Shown: positions 1-11,693 of the stretch, piece after piece
Layout of the letters: the number at the start of each line of letters is the position of its first letter
Position numbering within the stretch: the stretch's first letter is position 1
Assembly: GCA_017848435.1 (NCBI GenBank)
Contig: JAFEHU010000040.1
Coordinates: forward strand, 1 to 36,318
DNA from: Burkholderiaceae bacterium
Lineage (GTDB): Bacteria; Pseudomonadota; Gammaproteobacteria; Burkholderiales; Burkholderiaceae_C
DNA: 36,318 nt
Direction of reading: 5' to 3'
Made by a program: the position numbers and the translations under genes
Notes under the pieces: generated by a model
Told to the model about the DNA's origin: nothing
The model's input: only the letters and a program-made list of their open reading frames with translations
Databases searched by the model: none

Positions 1-90
1 CCGGGGGGCTGGGCTGAAACAGGGGGAATTATCGTCGTTGGGGGGAGCCCCGGCCGTGCGGGGTGGGCAATCTTTAATTATCATGGCCGG
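1..90. other. Leader region upstream of uvrA, no gene seen
   Basis: The stretch is GC-rich with several G runs and ends in an AT-rich patch (tctttaattat, 71-81) that could be a -10-like element just before the uvrA start. No LexA/SOS box of the CTGT-N8-ACAG type is visible. An ATG at 83 opens only a three-codon frame and is not a gene start. Confidence 0.4.
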
Positions 91-3042
<2,952 letters not shown>

Positions 3043-3082
3043 GCTGCCGGGTGGCGCCGGCGCTGAGGCTTGGAACGCACAG

Positions 3083-3113
3083 GCGCTGTGCGAGAATCAA
3101 AAAGTAACAGCGC
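3083..3113. promoter_or_regulatory. Inverted repeat upstream of slmA
   Basis: GCGCTGT (3083-3089) and ACAGCGC (3107-3113) are perfect inverted arms separated by 17 bases, ending 7 bases before the slmA ATG. The position would suit an operator or a leader hairpin over the ribosome-binding region. It does not resemble the E. coli SlmA binding site (GTGAGTACTCAC), so autoregulation is not supported by sequence. Its function is unknown. Confidence 0.3.
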
Positions 3114-3120
3114 TTGCACC

Positions 3121-3798
3121 ATGTCCGACACCGACCCCCACACCGCCATCGACCGCGACACCGAGACCGAACCCAGCGGTTCGGTGTCCGAGCCGGCGGT
3201 GCGCAAACGCCCCAAGCCGGGCGAACGGCGGGTGCAGATTCTGCAGACGCTGGCGGGCATGCTGGAGCAGCCCGGTGCCGAGCGCGTGACCACCGCCGCG
3301 CTGGCCGCCCGGCTCGACGTGAGCGAGGCCGCGCTCTACCGCCACTTTGCCAGCAAGGCGCAGATGTTCGAAGGCCTGATCGAGTTCATCGAGCAGACCG
3401 TGTTCACCCTGATCAACCAGATCACCGAGCGCGCAGGCGCTGGTGCCGAACCGCAAGACGGTGCCCGCCAGGCCGGCCAGCTGGTGGCTATGCTGTTGCA
3501 GTTCGCCGAGAAAAACCCTGGCATGACGCGGGTGATGGTCGGTGACGCGCTGGTGTTCGAGAACGAGCGCCTGCAGCAGCGCATGAACCAGTTTTTTGAC
3601 AAGGTTGAAGCCACGCTGCGCCAGTGCCTGCGGCCACTCGCCGAAAGCCAGGGCTCGGCCACGCCGACGGTGGACGCCCAGGTGCGTGCGTCGGTGTTGA
3701 CGGCGTTTGTGGTGGGTCGGCTGCAGCGGTTTGCCCGCTCTGGCTTCAAGCGCCTGCCGTCTGAGCACCTGGAACTCAGCCTCGCTCGCTTGCTATAA
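3121..3798 (+). CDS. slmA: Nucleoid occlusion factor SlmA (TetR fold)
   Basis: SlmA binds chromosomal sites and FtsZ and blocks Z-ring assembly over the nucleoid. The 225-aa protein has a TetR-type helix-turn-helix at about residues 55-80 with the SlmA-typical stretch VSEAALYRHFASKAQMFEGL, then IEFIEQ, NPGMTRVMVGDALVFENERL and a C-terminal RFARSGFKRLP. All of these match the E. coli SlmA pattern (GVSEAALYRHFPSK, IEFIED, RFVRSEFKYRP) as I know it. It differs by an acidic N-terminal tail of about 35 residues. I chose the ATG at 3121 because a TTG at 3070 has no ribosome-binding site. The last codons and the stop lie inside an intergenic repeat (3790-3855), so the C-terminus may have been reshaped by that repeat. 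Confidence 0.9.
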   Translation: MSDTDPHTAIDRDTETEPSGSVSEPAVRKRPKPGERRVQILQTLAGMLEQPGAERVTTAALAARLDVSEAALYRHFASKAQMFEGLIEFIEQTVFTLINQITERAGAGAEPQDGARQAGQLVAMLLQFAEKNPGMTRVMVGDALVFENERLQQRMNQFFDKVEATLRQCLRPLAESQGSATPTVDAQVRASVLTAFVVGRLQRFARSGFKRLPSEHLELSLARLL

Positions 3799-3855
3799 AT
3801 AGCGTAGCTGATTCGCCAGGTTTCACTAAGGCTTGGCCTCATTTTCGTTTGAAAT
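3790..3855 (-). repeat. Dispersed intergenic repeat, copy A
   Basis: Read on the minus strand this aligns with copy B (13988-14053): both begin ATTTCAA, share GGCC, the 12-base block GCCTTAGTGAAA (3821-3832 here), AGCTA, and end ATAGCAA. The plus strand shows a small palindrome GCTAT-AA-ATAGC at 3792-3803. The stop codon of slmA (3796-3798) is inside the repeat. From memory, similar AT-rich repeats are frequent between genes of Comamonadaceae. Origin and function are not known to me. Confidence 0.7.
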
Positions 3856-3998
3856 GCAGGCCGCAGATGCCGTTGCGGGCCTGCGCTGCCGCAGCAGGCT
3901 GCTGACAAGGGTTTACCCGAAAATTCTGATGCGATTCTTAGACAGTCGCCTCTAGACGGGGTGGGGTGCTGGTGGCCCCGGGCGATTTGTTGCAGAAT

Positions 3999-4012
3999 AG
4001 CACGGTCGTTCT
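3999..4012. promoter_or_regulatory. Candidate TetR operator before the fatty-acid operon
   Basis: AGCACGGTCGTTCT is an imperfect palindrome (AGCACG-GT-CGTTCT, one mismatched pair). It lies 15 bases upstream of the GTG of the TetR gene and immediately before its ribosome-binding site AGGAG. An ACGNNCGT-type core is plausible for TetR regulators, and the first gene of the operon is the regulator itself, so autoregulation of the whole operon is a reasonable inference. No second copy was found in the window. Confidence 0.4.
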
Positions 4013-4027
4013 TTTTTAGGAGATGCC

Positions 4028-4744
4028 GTGCCGGTTTCTTCCCTGCCCCTCAAAAACAACCGCGAAGGCCGGGCCCTGCAAAAAGGCCAGCAAACCAAGG
4101 TCGCCATCGTCGATGCGGCCTTGGGCCTGGCCACCCAGATCGGGCTTGAAGGCCTGAGCATCGGCGCGCTGGCCGAGGTCACGCAAATGAGCAAGTCGGG
4201 CGTGTTCGCCCATTTTGGCTCACGCGAGGAACTGCAGATCTCGGTGATCCGCGAATACCACCGCCGCTTTGAAGAAGAGGTGTTCTACCCTTCGCTGCAA
4301 CAGCCGCGTGGTTTGCCCCGCCTGCGGGCGATGGTGGACAACTGGATGCAGCGCACCTCGGTCGAGATCGACTCCGGTTGCCTCTACATCAGTGGCGCGG
4401 TCGAGTTTGACGACCGGCCTGGCCCGGTGCGTGACGCATTGGCCGGCTCGGTGCAGACCTGGCTCGCGGCCATCAACCGCGCCGTGGTGCAGGCCCGCGA
4501 CATGGGCGACCTGCTGCCCGACACCGACCACCAGCAAATGGCGTTCGAGCTGCATGGCGTGATCCTCGCGCTGCACTACGAAGCGCGCTTTCTCAAAACC
4601 CCAGGCTCGGTGGCCCGCGCCCGCGCCGGGTTCGACCACATCCTCGCCCGCTACGGCCACCCGGCCAGTGCCGCCAAGGCGCCGCTGCGTGCGGTGGCCG
4701 CCAAACCGGCTTCCAAATCTTCCAAACACACACCGAAGGACTGA
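4028..4744 (+). CDS. TetR/AcrR family regulator, first gene of fatty-acid operon
   Basis: This 238-aa DNA-binding protein has an N-terminal helix-turn-helix at about residues 43-66 (LSIGALAEVTQMSKSGVFAHFGS) and a large C-terminal ligand domain. The start is a GTG: AGGAG sits five bases before it, and the nearby ATG at 4023 is in a different frame that closes early. The C-terminus is rich in Ala, Lys and Ser (from about residue 212) and is probably disordered. The gene ends 3 bp before an acyl-CoA dehydrogenase, so it is almost certainly co-transcribed with the operon and likely represses it until a fatty acyl-CoA binds. The ligand is inferred from context only. Confidence 0.88.
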   Translation: MPVSSLPLKNNREGRALQKGQQTKVAIVDAALGLATQIGLEGLSIGALAEVTQMSKSGVFAHFGSREELQISVIREYHRRFEEEVFYPSLQQPRGLPRLRAMVDNWMQRTSVEIDSGCLYISGAVEFDDRPGPVRDALAGSVQTWLAAINRAVVQARDMGDLLPDTDHQQMAFELHGVILALHYEARFLKTPGSVARARAGFDHILARYGHPASAAKAPLRAVAAKPASKSSKHTPKD

Positions 4745-4747
4745 ACC

Positions 4748-6544
4748 ATGCCCACCTACAACCCGCCCCTGCGCGACATGCAATTCCTGATGCATGAAGT
4801 CTTCAAGGTCTCCGACGAGTTCAAGGCCCTGCCCAAGCACGCCGACGTCGACGCCGACACCATCAACGCCGTGCTCGAAGAAGCCGGCAAGTTCGCCGCC
4901 GAGGTGACCTTCCCGCTGAACATCAGCGGCGACGAAGAAGGCTGCACGCTCGACCGCGCCACCCACGAGGTGAAGGCGCCCAAGGGCTTCAAGGAAGCCT
5001 ATGCCCAGTACGTCGAAGGCGGCTGGCCGGCATTGAGCTGCGACCCGGAATACGGCGGCCAGGGCCTGCCCTTCGTGGTCAACCAGTGCCTCTACGAGAT
5101 GCTGAACTCGGCCAACCAGGCCTGGACCATGTACCCCGGCCTGAGCCACGGCGCCTACGAATGCCTGCACGCGCACGGCACCGAAGAACAGAAGAAAACC
5201 TACCTCACCAAGCTCACCAGCGGCGAATGGACCGGCACCATGTGCCTGACCGAAGCCCATTGCGGCACCGACCTCGGCATGCTGCGCACCAAGGCCGAGC
5301 CGCAGCCCGATGGCACCTACAAGATCACCGGCAACAAGATCTTCATCAGCGCCGGTGAACACGACATGGCCGCCAACATCGTGCACCTGGTGCTGGCCCG
5401 CCTGCCCGACGCACCGGCGGGCAGCAAGGGCATCAGCCTGTTCATCGTGCCCAAGTACCACGTCAATGCCGACGGCTCGCTGGGCGCGCGCAACCCGGTG
5501 TTCTGTGGCGGCCTGGAGCACAAGATGGGCATCCACGGCAACGCCACCGCGCAGATCAATTTGGACGGCGCCACCGGCACGTTGGTCGGTGCGCCCAACA
5601 AGGGCCTGGCCGCGATGTTCGTGATGATGAACGCCGCCCGCCTCGGCGTGGGCAACCAGTCGCTCGGCCTGACCGAGGTGGCCTACCAGAACGCGCTGGC
5701 CTATGCGAAAGACCGCATCCAGATGCGTTCGCTCTCCGGCGTGAAAGCCAAGGACAAGCCAGCCGACCCGATCATCGTGCACCCCGACGTGCGTAAGATG
5801 CTGCTGACCGCCAAAGCCTATGCCGAAGGTGGCCGCGCGCTGGCGATCTTCTGCACGCTGCTGCTTGACAAGGAACTGAACCACCCGGACGAGAAGGTGC
5901 GCACCGACAGCGGCGAGCTGGTGGCCATGCTGACCCCCATCGTCAAGGCCTTCCTGACCGACAACGGCTACCAGGCCACCACCATGTGCCAGCAGGTCTT
6001 TGGCGGCCACGGCTACATCAAGGAATGGGGCATGGAGCAGTTCGTGCGCGACGCCCGCATCAACATGATCTACGAAGGCACCAACACCGTGCAGTCGCTG
6101 GACCTGCTGGGCCGCAAGATCCTCGGCAACAACGGCGCCACGCTGAAGAAGTTCGGCAAGCTGGTGGCCAAGCTGGTGGAGGAAGAAGGCGTCAACGAGA
6201 AGATGGCCGAGTTCATCAACCCGGTGGCCTACCTGGGCGACCAGATGACCAAGTTCACCACCGAAATCGGCTTCAAGGGCTTCCAGAACGCCGACGAAGT
6301 GGGTGCCGCTGCGGTGGACTACCTGCGCGTGGCTGGCCACCTGGTCTTTGGCTACTTCTTCGCCCGCATGGCCCAGGTCGCGCTGCGTGAAATCGCCGCC
6401 GGCAACACCGACCCCTTCTACCAGGCCAAGCTGCAGACCGCACGCTTCTACTTCGCCAAGCTGTTCCCCGAAACCGCGATGCTGATGCGCACCGCGCGCA
6501 CCGGCAGCAAGGTGCTGATGGACACCGAACTGGCGCTGGCCTAA
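4748..6544 (+). CDS. Acyl-CoA dehydrogenase, long FadE5/DmdC-like type
   Basis: The flavoprotein catalyses alpha,beta-dehydrogenation of acyl-CoA, step one of beta-oxidation. At 598 aa it is the long form (about 590-600 aa) that includes DmdC-like 3-methylmercaptopropionyl-CoA dehydrogenases and mycobacterial FadE5; ordinary family members are about 385 aa. Visible are the CLTEAHCGTDLG FAD/substrate motif, GNKIFISAGEHD, FGGHGYIKEWGMEQ and the catalytic base in MIYEGTNTVQ (Glu443). About 150 C-terminal residues follow that motif. The substrate is not decided by sequence; the neighbours (hydratase/dehydrogenase, thiolase) point to straight medium or long chains. It lies 3 bp after the TetR gene and 19 bp before the FadB-like gene. 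Confidence 0.93.
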   Translation: MPTYNPPLRDMQFLMHEVFKVSDEFKALPKHADVDADTINAVLEEAGKFAAEVTFPLNISGDEEGCTLDRATHEVKAPKGFKEAYAQYVEGGWPALSCDPEYGGQGLPFVVNQCLYEMLNSANQAWTMYPGLSHGAYECLHAHGTEEQKKTYLTKLTSGEWTGTMCLTEAHCGTDLGMLRTKAEPQPDGTYKITGNKIFISAGEHDMAANIVHLVLARLPDAPAGSKGISLFIVPKYHVNADGSLGARNPVFCGGLEHKMGIHGNATAQINLDGATGTLVGAPNKGLAAMFVMMNAARLGVGNQSLGLTEVAYQNALAYAKDRIQMRSLSGVKAKDKPADPIIVHPDVRKMLLTAKAYAEGGRALAIFCTLLLDKELNHPDEKVRTDSGELVAMLTPIVKAFLTDNGYQATTMCQQVFGGHGYIKEWGMEQFVRDARINMIYEGTNTVQSLDLLGRKILGNNGATLKKFGKLVAKLVEEEGVNEKMAEFINPVAYLGDQMTKFTTEIGFKGFQNADEVGAAAVDYLRVAGHLVFGYFFARMAQVALREIAAGNTDPFYQAKLQTARFYFAKLFPETAMLMRTARTGSKVLMDTELALA

Positions 6545-6563
6545 CTCCCGGAAAGAACAAGCC

Positions 6564-8963
6564 ATGTCCCGATTCCAGGTCAAAAAAGTCGCGGTGCTCG
6601 GCGCCGGTGTGATGGGCGCGCAGATCGCCGCCCATCTGGTCAACTGCAAGGTGCCGGTCGTGCTGTTCGACCTGCCGGCCAAGGAAGGCGTCAAGAACGG
6701 CATCGTCACCCGCGCCATCGACAACCTCAAGAAGCTCAAGCCCGCGCCGTTGGGCGTGGCCGATGACGCTGTATTGATTGGCCAGGCCAACTACGAAGAG
6801 CATCTGGAGCAACTGCGCGACTGCGACCTCATCATCGAGGCCATTGCCGAGCGCATGGACTGGAAGCTCGATCTGTACAAGAAGATCGCGCCCTTCGTTG
6901 CGCCGCACGCCATCGTGGCGTCCAACACCTCGGGCCTGAGCATCACCAAGCTCAGCGAGGCGTTGCCTGAGGCCATCAAGCCGCGCTTCTGCGGCATCCA
7001 TTTCTTCAACCCGCCGCGCTACATGTATTTGGTGGAGTTGATCAACACGCCCACCACCCAGCCGCAAATCCTGGACGACCTGGAGACCTTTGTCACCAGC
7101 GGCCTGGGCAAGGGCGTGGTGCGGGCCAAGGACACGCCCAACTTCATCGCCAACCGCGTCGGCATCGCCGGCATGCTGGGCACGATGAAAGAGGTGGAGA
7201 ACTTCGGCCTGAGCTTTGACGTGGTGGACGACCTGACCGGCAAGAAGCTGGGCCGCGCCAGTTCCAGCACCTTCCGTACCGCCGACGTGGTGGGCCTAGA
7301 CACCATGGCCCATGTGATCAAGACACTGCGGGACACGCTGAGCGAAGCCACCGACCCTTTCTACCCCAGCTTCGGCACCCCGCCGGTGCTGAAGAAGCTG
7401 ATCGAGCTGGGCCAGCTGGGCCAGAAGACCAAGGCCGGCTTCTACAAAAAGGCCGGCCGCGACGTGCTGCGCTTTGACCTGGAATCCGAGGAGTACGTGC
7501 CCGCCGGCCAGAAGGCCGACGAGGTCTACAGCCGCATGCTGAAAAAGCCGGCCGGCGAACGCCTGCGCTTGCTGCGCGAGAGCGAGGGCCCGCAAGGCCA
7601 GTTTTTGTGGGCGATTCTCCGCAACGGTTTCCACTACGCCGCGGTGCACCTGGCCACCATTGCCGAGAGCGCACGCGACATCGACTTTGCGTTGCGCTGG
7701 GGCTTTGGCATGAAGCAGGGCCCGTTCGAGCTGTGGCAAGAGGCCGGCTGGAGCCAGGTGGCGCAGTGGGTGAAGGAAGACATTGACGCCGGCAAGACGC
7801 TGAGCAACGCGCCGCTGCCCGACTGGGTGTTCAAAGGCCCGGTGGCCGATGCCGGTGGGGTGCACACGCCGCAAGGCTCGTGGAGCGCGTCCGAAGCCCG
7901 CTTTGTGCCGCGCCGCCATCTGCCGGTCTATGACCGCCAGCATTTCCCCGAGAGCGTGCTGGGCGCCAATGCCGCCGACGCCAAGACCGCTGGCAAGACC
8001 CTGCACGAAGACGACGCCATCCGCCTGTGGACGCTGGACGACGAGGTGCTGATTGCCAGTATCAAGACCAAGATGCACGCCATCAGCCCCGACGTGGCCG
8101 AGGGCCTGGCGTTGGGCGTGGACATGGCCGAGAAAGACTTCAAGGGCCTGGTGGTCTGGTCGCCCGACGAGATGTTCTCGGTCGGTGCCGACCTGCAGGC
8201 CATGATGCCGGCCTTCATGGTCGCCGGTGTCAGTGCCATCGAAGGGGCGGAGCACGAGCTGCAGAACGCGATGCTGAAGATGCGCTACGCCGGCGTGCCC
8301 ACCGTGTCGGCCATCCGTGGCCTGGCGCTGGGCGGCGGCTGCGAGCTGGCCGTGTACTCGGCCAAGCGGGTGGTGGCGATGGAAAGCTACATCGGCCTGG
8401 TGGAAGTGGGCGTGGGCCTGGTACCCGGCGCCGGCGGCCTGGCCTACATCGCCCGCCGGGCGGCGGAGAACGCCGCCACCTCGATGAACAAGGACCTGTT
8501 GCCCTTCCTCACCGAAGGCTTCACCGCCGCGGCCATGGCCAAGGTCGGCACCAGCGCGCTGGAAAGCCGCAAGCTGGGCTATGTGCTGGACAGCGATGTG
8601 ATCGTGCCCAACAAGGACGAGCTGCTGTACGTGGCCATCAACGAAGCCAAGGCCATGTACAACGCCGGCTACCGCCCGCCGCACCGCCGCCCGTTTGCGG
8701 TGGCGGGCCGCAACGGCGTGGCCACCATCAAGGGCCAGCTGGTCAACATGCGCGACGGTGGCTTCATCAGCGCGCACGACTTCCACATTGCCAGCCTGAT
8801 CGCCGGCGTTGTCTGTGGTGGCGACATCGACGGCGGCACGCTGGTGACCGAGGAATACCTGCTGGCGCTGGAGCGCAAGGCCTTCTGTTCGCTGATAACG
8901 CACCCGAAAACGCAGGAGCGGATCATGGGAATGATGTCCACCGGCAAGCCTGTGCGCAACTGA
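6564..8963 (+). CDS. 3-hydroxyacyl-CoA dehydrogenase / enoyl-CoA hydratase (FadB/FadN-like)
   Basis: A 799-aa bifunctional beta-oxidation enzyme with the dehydrogenase first and the hydratase last, the order seen in FadN-type proteins rather than in E. coli FadB. The NAD site is VAVLGAGVMGAQIA (residues 9-22); His146 in HFFNPPRYM is the dehydrogenase catalytic His. The C-terminal crotonase domain (from about residue 505) has the oxyanion pieces FSVGADLQ and LALGGGCELA. It retains both hydratase glutamates (Glu594 in GGCEL, Glu614 in GLVEVGVGLVPGAGG), so hydration should be intact. It is flanked by the acyl-CoA dehydrogenase (19 bp) and a hot-dog gene (18 bp). With the thiolase at 9556 it completes the beta-oxidation spiral. 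Confidence 0.93.
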   Translation: MSRFQVKKVAVLGAGVMGAQIAAHLVNCKVPVVLFDLPAKEGVKNGIVTRAIDNLKKLKPAPLGVADDAVLIGQANYEEHLEQLRDCDLIIEAIAERMDWKLDLYKKIAPFVAPHAIVASNTSGLSITKLSEALPEAIKPRFCGIHFFNPPRYMYLVELINTPTTQPQILDDLETFVTSGLGKGVVRAKDTPNFIANRVGIAGMLGTMKEVENFGLSFDVVDDLTGKKLGRASSSTFRTADVVGLDTMAHVIKTLRDTLSEATDPFYPSFGTPPVLKKLIELGQLGQKTKAGFYKKAGRDVLRFDLESEEYVPAGQKADEVYSRMLKKPAGERLRLLRESEGPQGQFLWAILRNGFHYAAVHLATIAESARDIDFALRWGFGMKQGPFELWQEAGWSQVAQWVKEDIDAGKTLSNAPLPDWVFKGPVADAGGVHTPQGSWSASEARFVPRRHLPVYDRQHFPESVLGANAADAKTAGKTLHEDDAIRLWTLDDEVLIASIKTKMHAISPDVAEGLALGVDMAEKDFKGLVVWSPDEMFSVGADLQAMMPAFMVAGVSAIEGAEHELQNAMLKMRYAGVPTVSAIRGLALGGGCELAVYSAKRVVAMESYIGLVEVGVGLVPGAGGLAYIARRAAENAATSMNKDLLPFLTEGFTAAAMAKVGTSALESRKLGYVLDSDVIVPNKDELLYVAINEAKAMYNAGYRPPHRRPFAVAGRNGVATIKGQLVNMRDGGFISAHDFHIASLIAGVVCGGDIDGGTLVTEEYLLALERKAFCSLITHPKTQERIMGMMSTGKPVRN

Positions 8964-8981
8964 CGCCGCCACACGCCCACC

Positions 8982-9518
8982 ATGGCTGACGCTACCCCCC
9001 GTCCCAACCGCCTGGCGCGCCAGCTGGCCCGGCTGGACAAGCTGCCCGCGCCGCTGCGCCGGCGCTTGCGCAACCTGGCCTTGCGCCGCGCCGTGCCCTT
9101 CACCGGTACGGCCGGCCTGGACTTTGTGGTGATGACGCCGGAGAAGGTGGAGATCGCCATCGCCAACCGGCGCCGGGTGCAAAACCACATTCAGGGCGTG
9201 CATGCGGCGGCCATGACGCTGCTGGCGGAAACCGCCACCGGCATGGTGGTGGGCATGAACGTGCGCGACGACTGCCTGCCGCTGGCCAAGGCGCTCAGCG
9301 TGCAGTTCAAGCGCCGCACCCAGGGCGACATGCGGGCGGTGGCGCACCTGAGCGCGCCGCAGCGCGCGCTGATGCAGTCGCAGGACAAGGGCGAGGTGGT
9401 GGTCCCGGTGACCGTGACCGACGCCTCGGGCGAACAGCCCATCGTGTGTGAATTCATCTGGGCCTGGGTGCCGTCGACCAAGTCGGCCGCGCCCCAGCCC
9501 ACCCGCGTCCCGGCCTGA
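8982..9518 (+). CDS. DUF4442 hot-dog fold protein, probable thioesterase
   Basis: The 178-aa protein has a basic N-terminus (RLARQLARLDKLPAPLRRRL) and then a single hot-dog-like region with QNHIQGVHAAAMTLLAETATG, where the conserved small-residue helix resembles DUF4442/PaaI-type proteins. The C-terminal tail is Pro/Ala-rich. Hot-dog proteins in such operons hydrolyse acyl-CoA intermediates and free CoA. I see no clear catalytic Asp or Glu, so activity is inferred from fold and context. It sits between the FadB-like gene (18 bp) and the thiolase (37 bp). No strong ribosome-binding site precedes the ATG. Confidence 0.75.
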   Translation: MADATPRPNRLARQLARLDKLPAPLRRRLRNLALRRAVPFTGTAGLDFVVMTPEKVEIAIANRRRVQNHIQGVHAAAMTLLAETATGMVVGMNVRDDCLPLAKALSVQFKRRTQGDMRAVAHLSAPQRALMQSQDKGEVVVPVTVTDASGEQPIVCEFIWAWVPSTKSAAPQPTRVPA

Positions 9519-9555
9519 GCCCGGCGCCTTTCCAGAATCCCAAAGGAGTGACCCC

Positions 9556-10752
9556 ATGAAACAAGTGCAAGACGCCTACATCGTTGCCGCCACGCGCACG
9601 CCCATCGGCCGCTCGCACCGAGGCGCCTTCCGCAACGTGCGGCCCGACGACCTGCTGGTGCGTGCCCTGCAGTCGGCCCTGACCCAGGTGCCGACGCTGG
9701 ACCCCAAGGCGATCGAAGACATCGTTTGCGGCTGTGCCATTCCCGAAGGCCCACAGGGCCTGAACATCGCCCGCATCGGCGCGGTGCTGGCCGGCCTGCC
9801 CACCAGCGTGGGTGGCATCACTGTCAACCGCTTCTGCGCGTCCGGCGTGTCGGCGGTGCAGATGGCGGCCGACCGCATCCGCGTGGGCGAGGCCGACGTG
9901 ATGGTGGCCGCCGGCGTGGAAAGCATGAGCCTGGTGCCCATGAGCGGCAACTCGCCCTCGCTGTCGCCCGCAATGTTCGGCAACGACGAGAACATCGGCA
10001 TCGCCTACGGCATGGGCCTGACCGCCGAGAAGGTGGCCAACCAGTGGAAGGTGAGCCGCGAGGCGCAGGACGAGTTCGCCTACCGCTCCCACATGAAGGC
10101 GATTGCCGCGATGAAGGCCGGCGAGTTCACCGACGAGATCACGCCGTTTGAAGTGACCGAGCGCACGCCCAATCTGGACACCGGCGAAGTCACCACCACC
10201 ACCCGCACCGTGAGCCTGGACGAAGGCGCGCGGCCCGACACCACGGTCGAAGGCCTGGCCAAGCTGCGTGCGGTGTTTGCGGCCCGTGGCTCGGTCACCG
10301 CCGGCAACAGCTCGCAAACGTCGGACGGTGCCGGTGCGCTGATCCTGGCCAGCGGCGACGCGGTCAAGCGTTTCGGCCTGACGCCGTTGGCCCGCTTCGT
10401 CAGCTACGCCTCCAAGGGCGTGCCACCCCACATCATGGGCATCGGCCCCATCGAGGCGATCCCCGCCGCGCTGCGCTACGCCGGCCTGCAGCAGGACGAC
10501 ATCGACTGGTTCGAGCTGAACGAGGCCTTTGCCGCGCAGTCGATTGCCGTCATCAATTCGCTGGGCCTGGACCCGAGCAAGGTCAACCCCATGGGCGGCG
10601 CGATCGCGCTGGGCCATCCGCTGGGGGCCACCGGCGCGATCCGTGCGGCCACCGTGGTGCATGCGCTGCGTCGGCACAACAAGAAGTACGGCATGGTCAC
10701 GATGTGTGTGGGCATGGGCCAAGGCGCCGCAGGCATCTTCGAACGCGTTTAG
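9556..10752 (+). CDS. Acetyl-CoA acyltransferase (thiolase)
   Basis: This thiolase performs the last step of beta-oxidation, splitting 3-ketoacyl-CoA with CoA into acetyl-CoA and a shortened acyl-CoA. The 398-aa protein has the nucleophile in NRFCASGVSA (Cys94), the LNEAFAAQS motif, GGAIALGHPLGATG with His354, and the second cysteine in MCVGMGQGAAG (Cys384); all expected catalytic residues are present. AAAGGAG stands eight bases before the ATG and decides the start against a longer reading frame that begins upstream in the previous gene. FadA/FadI-like degradative thiolase is more likely than biosynthetic acetoacetyl-CoA thiolase because of the operon. Confidence 0.95.
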   Translation: MKQVQDAYIVAATRTPIGRSHRGAFRNVRPDDLLVRALQSALTQVPTLDPKAIEDIVCGCAIPEGPQGLNIARIGAVLAGLPTSVGGITVNRFCASGVSAVQMAADRIRVGEADVMVAAGVESMSLVPMSGNSPSLSPAMFGNDENIGIAYGMGLTAEKVANQWKVSREAQDEFAYRSHMKAIAAMKAGEFTDEITPFEVTERTPNLDTGEVTTTTRTVSLDEGARPDTTVEGLAKLRAVFAARGSVTAGNSSQTSDGAGALILASGDAVKRFGLTPLARFVSYASKGVPPHIMGIGPIEAIPAALRYAGLQQDDIDWFELNEAFAAQSIAVINSLGLDPSKVNPMGGAIALGHPLGATGAIRAATVVHALRRHNKKYGMVTMCVGMGQGAAGIFERV

Positions 10753-10816
10753 CGGCGGGTCGAGGCAGTCACCCGCGCGGCTGTGCAGACAATCGAAACC
10801 CGGCACACTTGGGTGC

Positions 10817-11638
10817 ATGACTCTGCACGTATTTGACCAAGCGCTGGCCCTCACCGCGCAGGCCGAGGGCGACTACCTTGGCACCACCAGCCCCGCTTAC
10901 TGGAACATGGTGGGGCCGTTCGGTGGCAGCACGGCGGCCACGCTGCTCCAGGCGGTGCTGTTGCACCCTGCTTTGCTGGGCGAACCGTTGTCGCTGACGG
11001 TGAACTACGCCGCAGCCCTGCAGCCGGGCGCTTTTGCGGTGCGGTCGCGCCCGGTGCGGACCAACCGGTCCACCCAGCACTGGACGGTGGAACTGGTTCA
11101 GACGGGCAGCGATGGCGCGGAAGAGGTGGTGATCACCGCCACCGCCGTGACCGCCGCGCGTCGCAGCACCTGGAGCCAGAACGACGCACCGATGCCGGCC
11201 GTGCCTGCGGCCGAGACAGTGGCGCCGGTTGCGATGAACTTTTCTGTCGAGTGGCTGCGCCGTTTCGACATGCGGCCAGTGCGTGGTGGCGTTCCTGCGC
11301 AGTGGGACGGCAGCGGCGAAGACAGCCTGAGCCAGCTCTGGGTGCGCGACCAGCCTCCGCGCGCGCTCGACTTCCTGAGCATCACCGCCAAGGCCGACAT
11401 GTTCTACCCCCGTGCCTGGCTGCGCCGCGCCAAGCCGGTTCCTGCCGGCACCGTGTCCATCACCGTTTATTACCATGCAGGCAGCGCACAGCTGGCCGCC
11501 TGTGGCGACGACTGGGTGCTGGGCCAGGCCCAGGCGCAGGCCTTCACCAATGGTTTTTACGACCAGACGGCCCAGCTGTGGAGCAAGAGCGGTGGGCTGC
11601 TGGTCACCACCCACCAGATCGTTTACTACAAGGAGTGA
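10817..11638 (+). CDS. Acyl-CoA thioesterase, TesB-like double hot-dog
   Basis: The 273-aa protein has the size and layout of TesB-type thioesterases: an N-terminal hot dog with YWNMVGPFGGSTAATLLQAV, where the small-residue helix packs against the CoA pocket, and a second hot dog near the C-terminus with GQAQAQAFTNGFYDQTAQLWSKSG and LLVTTHQIVYYKE. The substrate would be acyl-CoA released during beta-oxidation. The start at 10817 excludes the overlapping thiolase end. The 64-bp gap to the thiolase shows no terminator, so it is probably still in the operon. Confidence 0.8.
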   Translation: MTLHVFDQALALTAQAEGDYLGTTSPAYWNMVGPFGGSTAATLLQAVLLHPALLGEPLSLTVNYAAALQPGAFAVRSRPVRTNRSTQHWTVELVQTGSDGAEEVVITATAVTAARRSTWSQNDAPMPAVPAAETVAPVAMNFSVEWLRRFDMRPVRGGVPAQWDGSGEDSLSQLWVRDQPPRALDFLSITAKADMFYPRAWLRRAKPVPAGTVSITVYYHAGSAQLAACGDDWVLGQAQAQAFTNGFYDQTAQLWSKSGGLLVTTHQIVYYKE

Positions 11639-11693
11639 GTATGGCCCGCACGCTCTGCACTGTTGTGTCGTCGCTGCCTCCCGAGGGGGCCGT

